From the NCBI RefSeq assembly GCF_002251245.1, contig NZ_NPJG01000038.1:62001-126000 (forward strand): 64,000 nucleotides of DNA. The letters run 5' to 3'. Under the pieces are notes generated by a model that made no database searches, was not told the DNA's origin, and saw only the letters and a program-made list of their open reading frames with translations. Positions 15,823-24,016 of the stretch are shown here, one piece after another (the stretch's first letter is position 1; the number at the start of each line of letters is the position of its first letter). Source of the stretch: Prevotella sp. P5-92. Lineage in GTDB: Bacteria; Bacteroidota; Bacteroidia; Bacteroidales; Bacteroidaceae. The position numbers and the translations under genes were made by a program.

Positions 15823-16785
15823 TCAGTCTTTTACAAACGGATAAACATAGTAAAATGCGAAGAAGAAAACAAAAGCCGAAATCCACCCTCCAAAAACGTC
15901 TATGGCATAGTGGGCGAAGATGTAAACCGTGGAGAAGCACAGTAGCACGTAAAACGGCGTGAGAAGCCAAAGCAGACGACGGCTTCCCGACTTCCATGCC
16001 AACAGCATCAGTATCGTGCTCACCCCCACATGACTGCTGGGAAAAGCTGCCGTGGGACGCTCGCCTGCTGCATGGGCATCGGCCACACACTGATAGAAAA
16101 AGCCGTCCTTGTATCCCGGACTCTCAAGCGCCTCCTGATGGGTGGCAAACCAGTCGTGGATGTCGGGAAACACGCCACGGGCAATATCGTCGATGCCCAC
16201 GGCACAGTAGTAATACTGCGGACCTGCCACGGGAAGGGCTATATATATAATGTAGTAGGTGAAAAACGACGCGAGGATCACAAACGACGCCCTGCCGAAG
16301 TCGGCATATCGCCAAAAGAAGTAAAACAGCGTCACCACGGCTATCATCGGGAAATAGGCGGCATAGCCCATGTCCATCAGCTCGCTCACCACCGGATGGC
16401 TGAGACAGCGCGAGAAAAGCAACGCCGGCTGACAGCCGAACATCTGCTGCTCCCAGGTGGCGAAAAGATGGTCGAGATTAGGAAACAGGCGGTTAAACTC
16501 ATACGTGTCAGGATACCACCACGACAGCAGTGCCATCTGCGCAGCGACACGGCTGAAACGCGTCAGCCTGCACGGCCACATCCTGTACACCAACCACAGG
16601 GCAGCTGTTATAACCACCACCCTCACCCTGCCGAACAGCATCGACTCGGGATTGTGAAGCTTGGTGTAGGTAAAGAAAATAAGTAGCAGGGTGACCACGA
16701 GATAGCCCATCACCACCCACTCCACCGTGAGCAAACCCTTCTTCGGATTGCTCTCGCGCTGAAAGATAACTGGTATTTTTATCAT
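15823..16785 (-). CDS. PAP2-superfamily membrane phosphatase/phosphotransferase
   Basis: A 320-residue integral membrane protein with about six to seven transmembrane segments. The PAP2 motifs are visible late in the protein: FPSSH in ERPTAAFPSSHVGVST, and the final His-Asp pair in FAHYAIDVFGG. Enzymes of this type act on phospholipid, isoprenoid or sphingolipid phosphates; the segment ALPVAGPQYYY resembles the Aur1-like inositol phosphorylceramide synthase branch found in Bacteroidota sphingolipid makers, but no other sphingolipid gene is nearby to support this. The start is the ATG at 16785, one codon inside an open frame that begins with GTG. It is monocistronic here. Confidence 0.85.
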   Translation of the reverse strand: MIKIPVIFQRESNPKKGLLTVEWVVMGYLVVTLLLIFFTYTKLHNPESMLFGRVRVVVITAALWLVYRMWPCRLTRFSRVAAQMALLSWWYPDTYEFNRLFPNLDHLFATWEQQMFGCQPALLFSRCLSHPVVSELMDMGYAAYFPMIAVVTLFYFFWRYADFGRASFVILASFFTYYIIYIALPVAGPQYYYCAVGIDDIARGVFPDIHDWFATHQEALESPGYKDGFFYQCVADAHAAGERPTAAFPSSHVGVSTILMLLAWKSGSRRLLWLLTPFYVLLCFSTVYIFAHYAIDVFGGWISAFVFFFAFYYVYPFVKD

Positions 16786-16950
16786 CACTTCTTTGTTTTC
16801 AATCTAATTTCGGCTGCAAAATTACTATTTTTTTTCCAAATTCCTTGACCCTTCATCCATTTTTCTTTATCCACCACCCCGATTTGTCGCGTATTTGTGA
16901 CGGCAATGGACAGGCGTCTTACATAAAGCAAAACCCTACATCGGCGGGCA

Positions 16951-17016
16951 TCGGCACAATCAACGTATGCTGACATCGGCACAATCAACGTCTGCTGGCG
17001 TCGGCACAATCAACTC
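16951..17016. repeat. Three tandem 25-bp repeats
   Basis: Copies begin at 16951, 16976 and 17001. Each starts TCGGCACAATCAAC; the last is truncated. They lie upstream of the PAP2 gene promoter region and encode nothing obvious. Confidence 0.8.
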
Positions 17017-17139
17017 ATCAACTTTCTTTTACACATTGCAAATGCCACACATTTATTTCGACTTTGCAAGTCTTCGCAATCAATTTTTCGCCATTTACAT
17101 TTATTACAATACTTAAGTTTCGTATGTACTCAACTCTAA

Positions 17140-17264
17140 GAAGTTAAGGAAGTTAAAGAAGTTAAAGAAGTTAAAGACAATAGTCTTTTCGTTTCCTTTC
17201 GGGAGTTTTCTGGGCTTTGACATACGTCTTTAACTTCCTTAACTTCTTTAACTTCTTTAACTTC
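17140..17264. repeat. GAAGTTAAR stem-loop element, copy 2
   Basis: The left arm (17140-17178) is four copies of the 9-bp unit GAAGTTAAR followed by GAC. The right arm (17226-17264) is GTC followed by four copies of YTTAACTTC. The arms pair over 39 positions with two R/Y mismatches. The 47-base core starts AATAGTCTTTTCGTTTC, matching the core of copy 1 read on its minus strand. AAAGAC-AATA-GTCTTT can form a small inner hairpin, and the same is possible in copy 1 (AAAGAC-ATTA-GTCTTT). Confidence 0.88.
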
Positions 17265-17381
17265 CCCTTGCTGCGAAAGTTGAGTTACAATACACAACGG
17301 GTATTATACACTCTCTAACTACCCCGAAATATTTCTCCAACTACGTAAATATTTTTCCTTAGTTAGAGAGATTTTGTGGGT

Positions 17382-17601
17382 TTAAAATAAAACTGTAATA
17401 CTGTAATACTGTATGTTAACAAACCTAAAACACTCTCAAAATGAATACAGTATTACAGTATTACAGTTTTATTTTAAGGCATCTCCCTTTTTTTTGAAAA
17501 AACTTTATATTATATATATATATAAATATATATATATAATATAATATAAAATTGGGAAAAAGCACACCCTTTAAAATAAAACTGTAATACTGTAATACTG
17601 T
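17382..17601. repeat. Perfect 31-bp sequence present three times
   Basis: Copies at 17382-17412 (plus), 17447-17477 (inverted) and 17571-17601 (plus) are identical over 31 bases. Each starts TTAAAATAAA and ends in two and a half copies of ACTGTAAT. Copies one and two form an inverted repeat with a 34-base loop. A long TA-rich run separates copies two and three. No gene or transposase accompanies them. Confidence 0.9.
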
Positions 17602-17738
17602 TGCAAATTTGTCTTTTTGACTCAATTCCCTTAATGCTGCTATCGAGCCACTTTCACCTGCATTTTCTTGGTTTTGAAAAAAAAATTCATCATATTCCCA
17701 CTTTTTCCCGCCTTTTTCTTGGAACGTAACAATAAAAG

Positions 17739-17765
17739 GTTCTTCAACTAAATTGCAGAAGAACC
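17739..17765. repeat. Small hairpin GGTTCTTC/GAAGAACC
   Basis: A perfect 8-bp stem (17739-17746 with 17758-17765) with an 11-base loop. It lies before the small open frame at 17849 and downstream of the helicase gene on the minus strand, without a strong U-run on either strand. Confidence 0.45.
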
Positions 17766-17848
17766 ACCTATTTCAGTACAAGACATAATGATAGTATATG
17801 TAAATTATTCAGACCGGATAAGTTTTGCGTGTTTATTGACAGGCTTTA

Positions 17849-17968
17849 ATGAACACTATCTGGATTTATGTAAAAATTCCCGATGAAATCGGCAAAAATT
17901 ACATAAATCCGGATTGTGGGCAGTATTTGAATTTTATGGATGTAAATGCTGATGAGGTTGATTTGTAA
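17849..17968 (+). CDS. Possible 39-residue protein or gene remnant
   Basis: An ATG-started frame of 39 codons reads MNTIWIYVKIPDEIGKNYIN and then PDCGQYLNFMDVNADEVDL, a natural-looking composition. It ends one base before the 3' end of the convergent helicase gene. An overlapping frame from 17778 reads MIVYVNYSDRISFACLLTGF, suggesting that a longer gene may have been broken by a frameshift. The DNA also contains a long imperfect inverted repeat (17862-17921), so the frame could be incidental. No family was recognised. Confidence 0.3.
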   Translation: MNTIWIYVKIPDEIGKNYINPDCGQYLNFMDVNADEVDL

Positions 17969-20167
17969 TTATGTTTCAGACCTTATTACGATTTCAATCT
18001 CTGTGTAGCTAATTTCGTCGGGACAAGCGGCCTTGATTGCACCCTTGCCGTCGGCAGTGCCGATTTCGCTTATTGCCCTCCGAATGATGGCGATATGGTC
18101 AGCTGGAACGAGCCGTTCGATGGGAATATCGCCAGTGGCGACGTATCGGCTGAGATGTGATGTGATGGTTTGTGGCGTCAAGAGCCGCTCTGTGGCAATC
18201 TCGTCGATGCTTTTTCCCTCTTTATAAAGCTTAAAACTCGTCTCCCAAGTCTTCTCCTTAGGTCCTTTAGGCTCCTTAGGTCCTTTAGGCTCCTTAGGTT
18301 CTTTAAGCTTCTTAGTTTTCTTAGGTTTAGCCTCTTTTTCTGCCTTCGACTGTCCGCCCATGGCTACGACGAGGGCACGTTGGCGCTCATGCAGATAGAC
18401 AGGAAGTGAAAATTCGAGTTCAGACATCGCTTTCAGTAGCAACATGCGTGAGCGGAAATGGATGTTGAGGTCAGAATAGGCATCGTCGAGGCGGCGAAGA
18501 GCCTCCTTGTTGTTAGACTGAATACCCTTGACGAGATCCAGCGGACGCTTGAGGACAGCCGACAGCGAGTCGGCGAAATACGTTGCGCTCCGCTTCACTC
18601 GCTCAAGTAGCGCCTCGCTGCCCATTTGCTGAAACGGCATTGATAGTAGGGTGGAGGACCATTTTACAGACACGTCGGTGACGGAAGTCTGGAAGTCGGC
18701 AGCCGCCTGTCTGAAGAGTTGTACGAGTGAGGCGTTCTGTCCCGCGAAATACTCCATCAGCAGTCGTAGCATATAGTCGGTCTTCTCTTTGAGAGCCGTG
18801 AACGTAAACATTTCGACGAGCATCTCGCGGTAGTAGTTCTCCTTGAGCTGAGGCAGTAACGCAATGCTCTGCTGGGCCTCATACTCCTGCCGTTCCATAT
18901 AGTTCTCCACGCGGCTGTCGCTGATGATGGCCTGCGGTGTGATGGGCGAGGCGATGACGATGCCGTCGAGACTGCGGCAACGGCTGAGTGCCACATACAC
19001 CTGTCCTGGAGCGAACGAATGACCGGCATCGATGATGGCGCGCTCGAACGTGAGACCTTGGCTCTTGTGAATGGTGATGGCCCATGCCAGCCGAAGAGGA
19101 TATTGGCGGAAGACGCCTTGTATCTCGGTTTGTATCTCGTGTGTCTCGGGATTGATGGTATAGTGGGCGTTTTCCCATTCCTGCTGTGCCACCTCTATCT
19201 CTCGCTCCTCGCCAGTGCAACGCACGCACACCTTGTCGTTGTCGAGGCTGGTGACGATGCCTATCTTGCCGTTGTAGTAGAGTCCGTCGGTGTCGTTTTT
19301 GATAAACATCACCTGTGCTCCCACCTTGAGCATGAGGTTTTGTGCCGTGGGGTAAGACGTTGGCGGGAAGGTGCCTTCTATCTCGGCGTCATACACGAAG
19401 GGAGCCGTGGTGAGGCGGCTCATCTCGTGGTCGTTGTATTCGTCGGCCATGCGGTTGTGGGTGGTGAGGCGGATATATCCCTCTTCTGTCTTTGGCGTGA
19501 ACGAAGGGTTGTAGCGCGACTGGAGAGTGATAAAGTCTTGTTGTGTGGCGCGGTTCTCGCGAATGTTGTTGAGGAGGTCAACAAACTGCATGTCGGCCTG
19601 CCGGTAGATTTTCTCGAGTTGAATGGTGACGTAATCCACCTGTTGCAATGCCTTGCTGCCGAAGAAGTAAGGCGTGTCGTAATATGGTCGCAGCAGCTGT
19701 TCGTCTTCGGGAGTCACTACGGGCGTGAGCTGTGCGAGGTCGCCTATCATTAGTAGCTGTACGCCGCCGAAGGGCAGCGAGTGACGGCGAAATCGCCTTA
19801 GCACGTTGTCGATGGCGTCGAGGAGGTCGCTTCTCACCATGCTTATCTCGTCGATAATGAGGAGGTCGAGCGAGCTGATGATCTTTCGTTTCTCTTTGCT
19901 GAAGTCATACTTGTTTTTCACCTGTGCCCCAGGTACATAGGGCGAGAGCGGCAGTTGGAAGAAGGAGTGTATGGTCATGCCTCCAGCGTTGATGGCAGCC
20001 ACTCCCGTGGGAGCGACGACAACCATCTGCTTTGTGCTTTTCTCCACCAAGGTGCGGAGGAATGTGGTCTTGCCTGTTCCTGCCTTTCCGGTGAGGAAGA
20101 TGCTACGTCCTGTATGTTCGACGAAGTCCCAGGCGTGGCGTAGTTGCGGGTTTCTGTCTGTTGGCAT
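17969..20167 (-). CDS. PIF1-like AAA helicase with C-terminal helix-turn-helix region
   Basis: A 732-residue SF1B-type helicase. Walker A is GKAGTGKTT (27-35), the APTGVAA motif follows (52-58), Walker B is LLIIDEISM (102-110), and the late helicase motif AWAITIHKSQGLTFERAIID is intact. Residues about 610-650 form a Lys/Pro/Glu linker with repeated KEPKGP units, followed by a helix-turn-helix domain (SFKLYKEGKSIDEIATERLL) like the HTH_40 domain at the end of RecQ-type helicases. Such proteins unwind DNA, including quadruplex or stalled-fork structures. It follows the PorT-like gene by 77 bases on the same strand. The C-terminal domain probably helps DNA binding. Confidence 0.9.
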   Translation of the reverse strand: MPTDRNPQLRHAWDFVEHTGRSIFLTGKAGTGKTTFLRTLVEKSTKQMVVVAPTGVAAINAGGMTIHSFFQLPLSPYVPGAQVKNKYDFSKEKRKIISSLDLLIIDEISMVRSDLLDAIDNVLRRFRRHSLPFGGVQLLMIGDLAQLTPVVTPEDEQLLRPYYDTPYFFGSKALQQVDYVTIQLEKIYRQADMQFVDLLNNIRENRATQQDFITLQSRYNPSFTPKTEEGYIRLTTHNRMADEYNDHEMSRLTTAPFVYDAEIEGTFPPTSYPTAQNLMLKVGAQVMFIKNDTDGLYYNGKIGIVTSLDNDKVCVRCTGEEREIEVAQQEWENAHYTINPETHEIQTEIQGVFRQYPLRLAWAITIHKSQGLTFERAIIDAGHSFAPGQVYVALSRCRSLDGIVIASPITPQAIISDSRVENYMERQEYEAQQSIALLPQLKENYYREMLVEMFTFTALKEKTDYMLRLLMEYFAGQNASLVQLFRQAAADFQTSVTDVSVKWSSTLLSMPFQQMGSEALLERVKRSATYFADSLSAVLKRPLDLVKGIQSNNKEALRRLDDAYSDLNIHFRSRMLLLKAMSELEFSLPVYLHERQRALVVAMGGQSKAEKEAKPKKTKKLKEPKEPKGPKEPKGPKEKTWETSFKLYKEGKSIDEIATERLLTPQTITSHLSRYVATGDIPIERLVPADHIAIIRRAISEIGTADGKGAIKAACPDEISYTEIEIVIRSET

Positions 20168-20244
20168 AGTGATGACGGCTGAGAGTGGTTATTATAATAA
20201 TGTGTTATTTGAAAAAGTCTTGTGTAAATCGAAATTGTTAAGCG

Positions 20245-20994
20245 TCATTCGAAATAGAACGTGAGAACAAACATCTTGCTTCGTGCCTCGCTCACCGAGT
20301 TGGCATAGGCCTTGAGGTTTTCGTCTTTCAGTTCGCCAGCGTGTTCGCGACGCAGGCAGTCGCTGAGGCTGTAGCAGAACTTGAGTTCGGGGATGAGCTT
20401 GAAGAAAGGAAGATAGAGGTCGCATCCCAGTCCTATCTCCACAAAGGTGTCGTATCGTTTTAGCTGTATGATGTCCTCGCTTTTCGCGGTGAGGTTTATC
20501 ATGGGGCTGATGCCTGCAAGCATGTATGGACGGTAGTTGCCATATCGCTTTGCGCTGAATTTCAGGTCGATGGGCAGTGCGATATAGGTGTTTTTCAGAT
20601 CTTGTGTCGTTTCGGTGGCGTTGCCGTCTTGGTCGGTGGCAGAGAGATTGCGGAAGACGAGGTGTTTTGCCCCGAAGTGCATGGTGGGTGCAAAGCGGAG
20701 TGAGAGATAGTCGGTGAGCCGCAAGTCGGCAAGAACGCCCACGCTGAGTCCTGGGTTCCACTTGTCAGCATCGCAGAGAATGGTTTGTGTGGCGGTGGTG
20801 CCGTCGGGCAGAGTGACGGTCTGCGGTCCGACATTTACGAAGTTGATGTCCTGCGCATGAAATCCCACGTGAATGCCGAAGTGTAGCGGTCGCAAGTCGA
20901 TATAGGGCTTGTTTTCCACCTGTTGGTTCTGTGCCTTGGCGGTCGAAAGAGCCAAAAAAGCTATTAGTATAATGCAAGTTGCAATCTTTTTCAT
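20245..20994 (-). CDS. porT: PorT-like outer-membrane beta-barrel protein
   Basis: A 249-residue protein with signal peptide (1-21, ending TAKAQ) and alternating beta-strand pattern of an outer-membrane barrel ending in MFVLTFYFE. The segments YIDLRPLHFGIHVGFHAQDI and RFAPTMHFGAKHLVFRNL resemble PorT, a component needed for type IX secretion in Porphyromonas and Prevotella. If right, the organism has a type IX system, which fits the C-terminal domain on the secreted protein at 11402-12403. No other type IX gene is in the window, and many Bacteroidota carry related barrels of unknown role, so the name is probable, not certain. Confidence 0.72.
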   Translation of the reverse strand: MKKIATCIILIAFLALSTAKAQNQQVENKPYIDLRPLHFGIHVGFHAQDINFVNVGPQTVTLPDGTTATQTILCDADKWNPGLSVGVLADLRLTDYLSLRFAPTMHFGAKHLVFRNLSATDQDGNATETTQDLKNTYIALPIDLKFSAKRYGNYRPYMLAGISPMINLTAKSEDIIQLKRYDTFVEIGLGCDLYLPFFKLIPELKFCYSLSDCLRREHAGELKDENLKAYANSVSEARSKMFVLTFYFE

Positions 20995-21104
20995 ACTATA
21001 TAAAACGTAAGATATGGAGCATTTATTGTGTAGAAAATAATTTTGATTTTGTATAAATAATAAAATTATCTACCTAAAATGTGGTATATTTCAAAATAAA
21101 TGAG

Positions 21105-21112
21105 TACTTTTG
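21105..21112 (+). promoter_or_regulatory. -7 promoter element of the ferredoxin gene
   Basis: TACTTTTG fits TAnnTTTG and lies 40 bases before the start codon. No clear TTTG box is at the standard distance. Confidence 0.45.
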
Positions 21113-21152
21113 CATCACAATTTTTTGGTATTAATTATTAAAGATTATTATT

Positions 21153-21323
21153 ATGGCATACGTAATTGGTGATGACTGTATCGCATGCGGTACATGTATC
21201 GATGAGTGCCCAGCAGGAGCAATCTCTGAGGGCGAGAAGTATTCAATCAATCCTGATGTCTGCACAGAGTGCGGTACATGCGCTGATGTTTGTCCTTCTG
21301 AGGCAATCAGCCTTCCAGCTTAA
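21153..21323 (+). CDS. 2[4Fe-4S] ferredoxin
   Basis: A complete 56-residue bacterial-type ferredoxin, MAYVIGDDCIACGTCIDECP at the start. Two CxxCxxCxxxCP motifs are intact: Cys9, 12, 15, 19 and Cys37, 40, 43, 47. It carries electrons at low potential, for example for pyruvate:ferredoxin oxidoreductase in anaerobes. It stands alone between its promoter element and a clear terminator, so it is monocistronic and probably highly expressed. Confidence 0.97.
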   Translation: MAYVIGDDCIACGTCIDECPAGAISEGEKYSINPDVCTECGTCADVCPSEAISLPA

Positions 21324-21347
21324 TTGAATCTTCTGGAAAGAGACAGA

Positions 21348-21387
21348 AAAGGCAAGAGTCCATTGGGAATCTTGCCTTTCTTTTTTT
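21348..21387 (+). terminator. Terminator of the ferredoxin gene
   Basis: AAAGGCAAGA pairs with TCTTGCCTTT (21348-21357 with 21370-21379) and is followed by C and seven T residues. Textbook intrinsic terminator 25 bases after the stop codon. Confidence 0.9.
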
Positions 21388-21454
21388 CAATTATCGGGAA
21401 CATGAGTGTTATGTAATCATCTTGTCCGCGTCAGAAGTCGAGAGTCTTTACGCG

Positions 21455-22786
21455 TCAGAAGTTGAGAGTCTTTCCGCGGTAGAAGTTGATGAGTGCTCTC
21501 TGGTATATATATTCGTATTTTGCCTGTGCCAGGTCGCTCTCGGCCTTGAGGAGGTTGTTTTTCTGTTCGTTAAACTCGGTGATGGTGGCTTTGCCGTTTT
21601 CGTATTTGCCCCGTGTCAGTTCGAAGGCATCGGCGTTGCTGTTCACCGCCTCTTGGCTGCTGCTGTACTTGCTGACCGAGGCCACGGCGTTGTAATACAC
21701 CTGTTGAATCTCCTTGTAGAGGTCTTTCTTTGTGTTTTCGAGTCTCAGCGATTGGTTTTCCTGGTCTATCTTCGCCGTGCGAATCTTGTTGCGTGTAGAG
21801 AAGTGGTTGAAGACAGGTATTGAGACGTTGAAGCCAAGATATTGGCTGAAATTGTTTTTCAACTGTTTGCCAAAGCCGTCGGCATCGAATCCCGACGTCT
21901 TGTAGTAGTTGGTGCCCAGGCCTGCTGAGAAAGAGAGCGTCGGCAGGTAGTCGGCGCGTGCTATCTTGATGTTGTAGTCGGTGCCAGTGAGGCGCAGTTG
22001 TTCGGCTCTCACCTGAGGTTTGATGCCGAGAGCCTCGTTATATATAAGGTCGGGCGAGGGGATGGTGGCTTCTGCTGAGCCAAGTGGCAGCTCGTCGGGG
22101 TTGGGTCTGACGATGGCGAATCCCTCTGGCGAAGGCAGTTCGAGCAGCTGGCTCAGGGCGAGCAGCGAGAGCCTGTAGTTGTTGTCGGCATTGGTGGCGG
22201 TGAGGCGGCTTTGTGCCAGTGTAGCCCTTTGTTGCGACACCTCGGCCTTGCTTGCCTTTCCCGCCTTGAGCATCTGTTCGAGGCGATAGACCTGCATGGA
22301 GTCGATGGCTATCTGCCTTTGTGCCACGTCACAGATCTCCATGTCGTAGAGAATCTGCACATAGGCTTTTGCCACCTGTGTGCGTATGTCGTCGCGAGCT
22401 TTTTCGAGGTCGGCGAGCGACGCGTCGAGGTTGAGCTGCGATAGCTTCACGGCATTGACTATCTTGTTGCCCGTGAAGATGGGCACCGAGGCTCCGAGCT
22501 GGAACGACGTGTTAGAGGTGTTGGTGTTCTCGTATGTGTTTTGTGCCGTGAGACCACGTCCGAAGGAGAAGTTCTGTCCGATGGACGCATCTACTGTAGG
22601 CAGATGGTTGCCACGGTTGTCGTCGAGTTGTATCTGTTGCTGCCGTGCTTGGTTTTGCTGCTGCTTGATGGTGATGTTGTGGTCGATGGCATAGTCGATA
22701 CATTCGCGCATGCTCCATGTCTTGGACTGTGCCGATGCCGTGATGGCAGAAGCAAGGATAGAAGTGATGATGAAGATTCTTTTCAT
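21455..22786 (-). CDS. TolC-family outer-membrane efflux protein
   Basis: A 443-residue TolC homologue, the outer-membrane exit duct of a tripartite exporter. Signal peptide 1-19 (ITASAQS). The two OEP repeats are visible as similar helical halves (about 25-210 and 230-435), each rich in Gln, Ala and Leu, with the early MRECIDYAIDHNITIKQQQN typical of the family. It is the last gene of the run adaptor-TolC, 15 bases after the HlyD-type adaptor, with two FtsX permeases and an ATPase upstream. Together they make a MacAB-TolC-like system. The exported substrate is unknown. Confidence 0.93.
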   Translation of the reverse strand: MKRIFIITSILASAITASAQSKTWSMRECIDYAIDHNITIKQQQNQARQQQIQLDDNRGNHLPTVDASIGQNFSFGRGLTAQNTYENTNTSNTSFQLGASVPIFTGNKIVNAVKLSQLNLDASLADLEKARDDIRTQVAKAYVQILYDMEICDVAQRQIAIDSMQVYRLEQMLKAGKASKAEVSQQRATLAQSRLTATNADNNYRLSLLALSQLLELPSPEGFAIVRPNPDELPLGSAEATIPSPDLIYNEALGIKPQVRAEQLRLTGTDYNIKIARADYLPTLSFSAGLGTNYYKTSGFDADGFGKQLKNNFSQYLGFNVSIPVFNHFSTRNKIRTAKIDQENQSLRLENTKKDLYKEIQQVYYNAVASVSKYSSSQEAVNSNADAFELTRGKYENGKATITEFNEQKNNLLKAESDLAQAKYEYIYQRALINFYRGKTLNF

Positions 22787-22801
22787 GATGTAATGTCTTT
22801 G

Positions 22802-23908
22802 TTATTTGTCATCCGCCACCTTCTGAGGACCGCGTATCTTGTCCTTCACGGTGACGCCCTTCTTTATCTCAATGTTTACGCCGTCGCTGATGCCCGTGGT
22901 GACGGGGACGCGATCGTAAGTCTTGTTGTCGCCAGAGCCTTTTATGATATAAACAAAAGTGGAGTCGTTGCTGAACTCGATAGCGCTCTCAGGTATGGCT
23001 ACGACCTTCGACACCTTGTCGAGTACGATCTCGGCATTGGCGCTGTAGCCCGCCCTGATCTTTCCTCCTTCAGCGCTCTTTATGGCAGCCTTCACCTCAA
23101 ACTGGTTAGCGCCGTTGTTCTCCACCGCCTTAGGAGAGATATACTCGAGTGTAGCTTCGAAGTTCACGCCTTGCAGCGCGCCGACGGTGATCTTCATGGG
23201 CATGCCCTGGAAGAGACGTCCCACCTCGGTCTCGTCGATGTTTCCGCGGAAGATGAGGTCGTTCATGTCAGCCACGGTGGCAATGGTGGTTCCGTCGTTG
23301 AACGTGTTGCTGAGCACCACAGTATTTCCCACCTTCACCGGGATGTCGAGGATGATGCCCGAGATGGTAGAGCGGATAAGTGTGGAGCTGGCGTTGGCAT
23401 TGCTCTTTGACACTCCGTCGCGCACCACTTCGAGGGCGTCGTTGGCTGCCACCACCTCTTCTTCTGCCTGTCGCAGTGTCTGTCTTATCTTGTCAAACTC
23501 GTCGGCTGAGACAAGGTTCTGATTGAACAGCGCCTCCTCGCGCTTGAAATCGACCTTCGCCTGCTTGAGGTTGATGCTGGCAAGACGCACGCGAGCCTCG
23601 GCAGAGGAGAGCTGCCCCATGTCGGGGATCACCTTTACCTTGGCGATCACCTCGCCCTCCTGCACCTTGTCGCCCGCCTCCTTATAAAGATGGGTGATGA
23701 TACCGCTGATCTGAGGCTTTACGCTCACCTCGTCGCGCGGCTCAATCTTTCCGGTGATGACGGTGGTCTTGCTGATGTCGGTCAGCGAGGGTGTGAACTC
23801 GTTATAGACCACGGGCTGTGGTTGTGACTTTTTGTAAAGGAACACGAATGTCCCGATGAAGATTACTGCGATGATGGCTGCAATAATGAGTTTGCTGTAC
23901 TTTTTCAT
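22802..23908 (-). CDS. HlyD/MacA-type periplasmic adaptor
   Basis: A 368-residue membrane-fusion protein that joins an inner-membrane ABC transporter to TolC. A single N-terminal membrane anchor (7-25) is followed by a lipoyl half (VKPQISGIITHLYKEAGDKV), a coiled-coil hairpin (about 100-170), the second lipoyl half (STISGIILDIPVKVGNTVVL), a beta-barrel domain and a membrane-proximal domain. Order and length match MacA-like adaptors of Bacteroidota. It lies between the permease and tolC genes on one strand. Confidence 0.93.
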   Translation of the reverse strand: MKKYSKLIIAAIIAVIFIGTFVFLYKKSQPQPVVYNEFTPSLTDISKTTVITGKIEPRDEVSVKPQISGIITHLYKEAGDKVQEGEVIAKVKVIPDMGQLSSAEARVRLASINLKQAKVDFKREEALFNQNLVSADEFDKIRQTLRQAEEEVVAANDALEVVRDGVSKSNANASSTLIRSTISGIILDIPVKVGNTVVLSNTFNDGTTIATVADMNDLIFRGNIDETEVGRLFQGMPMKITVGALQGVNFEATLEYISPKAVENNGANQFEVKAAIKSAEGGKIRAGYSANAEIVLDKVSKVVAIPESAIEFSNDSTFVYIIKGSGDNKTYDRVPVTTGISDGVNIEIKKGVTVKDKIRGPQKVADDK

Positions 23909-24016
23909 ATTGGGTGATTATTTTTTTTTATTGTCTGTTATGATTCTCATGTCGATGTTTTTTTTAACACGGGATCTTGCTGTCTTCTCCATGGAGTCGA
24001 TATAATCCATCAGACA

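Larger units (their letters stand above)
16786..17848. other. Repeat-rich 1.1 kb gap
   Basis: No convincing protein gene was seen. In order it holds three 25-bp repeats (16951-17016), the second GAAGTTAAR stem-loop (17140-17264), three copies of a 31-bp sequence (17382-17601), a 50-base run of alternating AT (about 17508-17552) and a small hairpin (17739-17765). The base composition differs from the flanking genes, being much richer in AT. It could be the scar of a lost element or a non-coding region with its own role. Confidence 0.6.

Noticed and set aside
15638-16090. Minus-strand frame overlapping the PAP2 3' end
   Set aside because: Out of frame with the PAP2 motifs; the downstream part is low-complexity non-coding sequence.
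17382-17601. Insertion sequence or MITE
   Set aside because: No transposase and no target-site duplication could be identified; inverted copies one and two are close to each other, not at the ends of a defined element.
19019-19753. 244-codon plus-strand frame inside the helicase gene
   Set aside because: Antisense of conserved helicase motifs.
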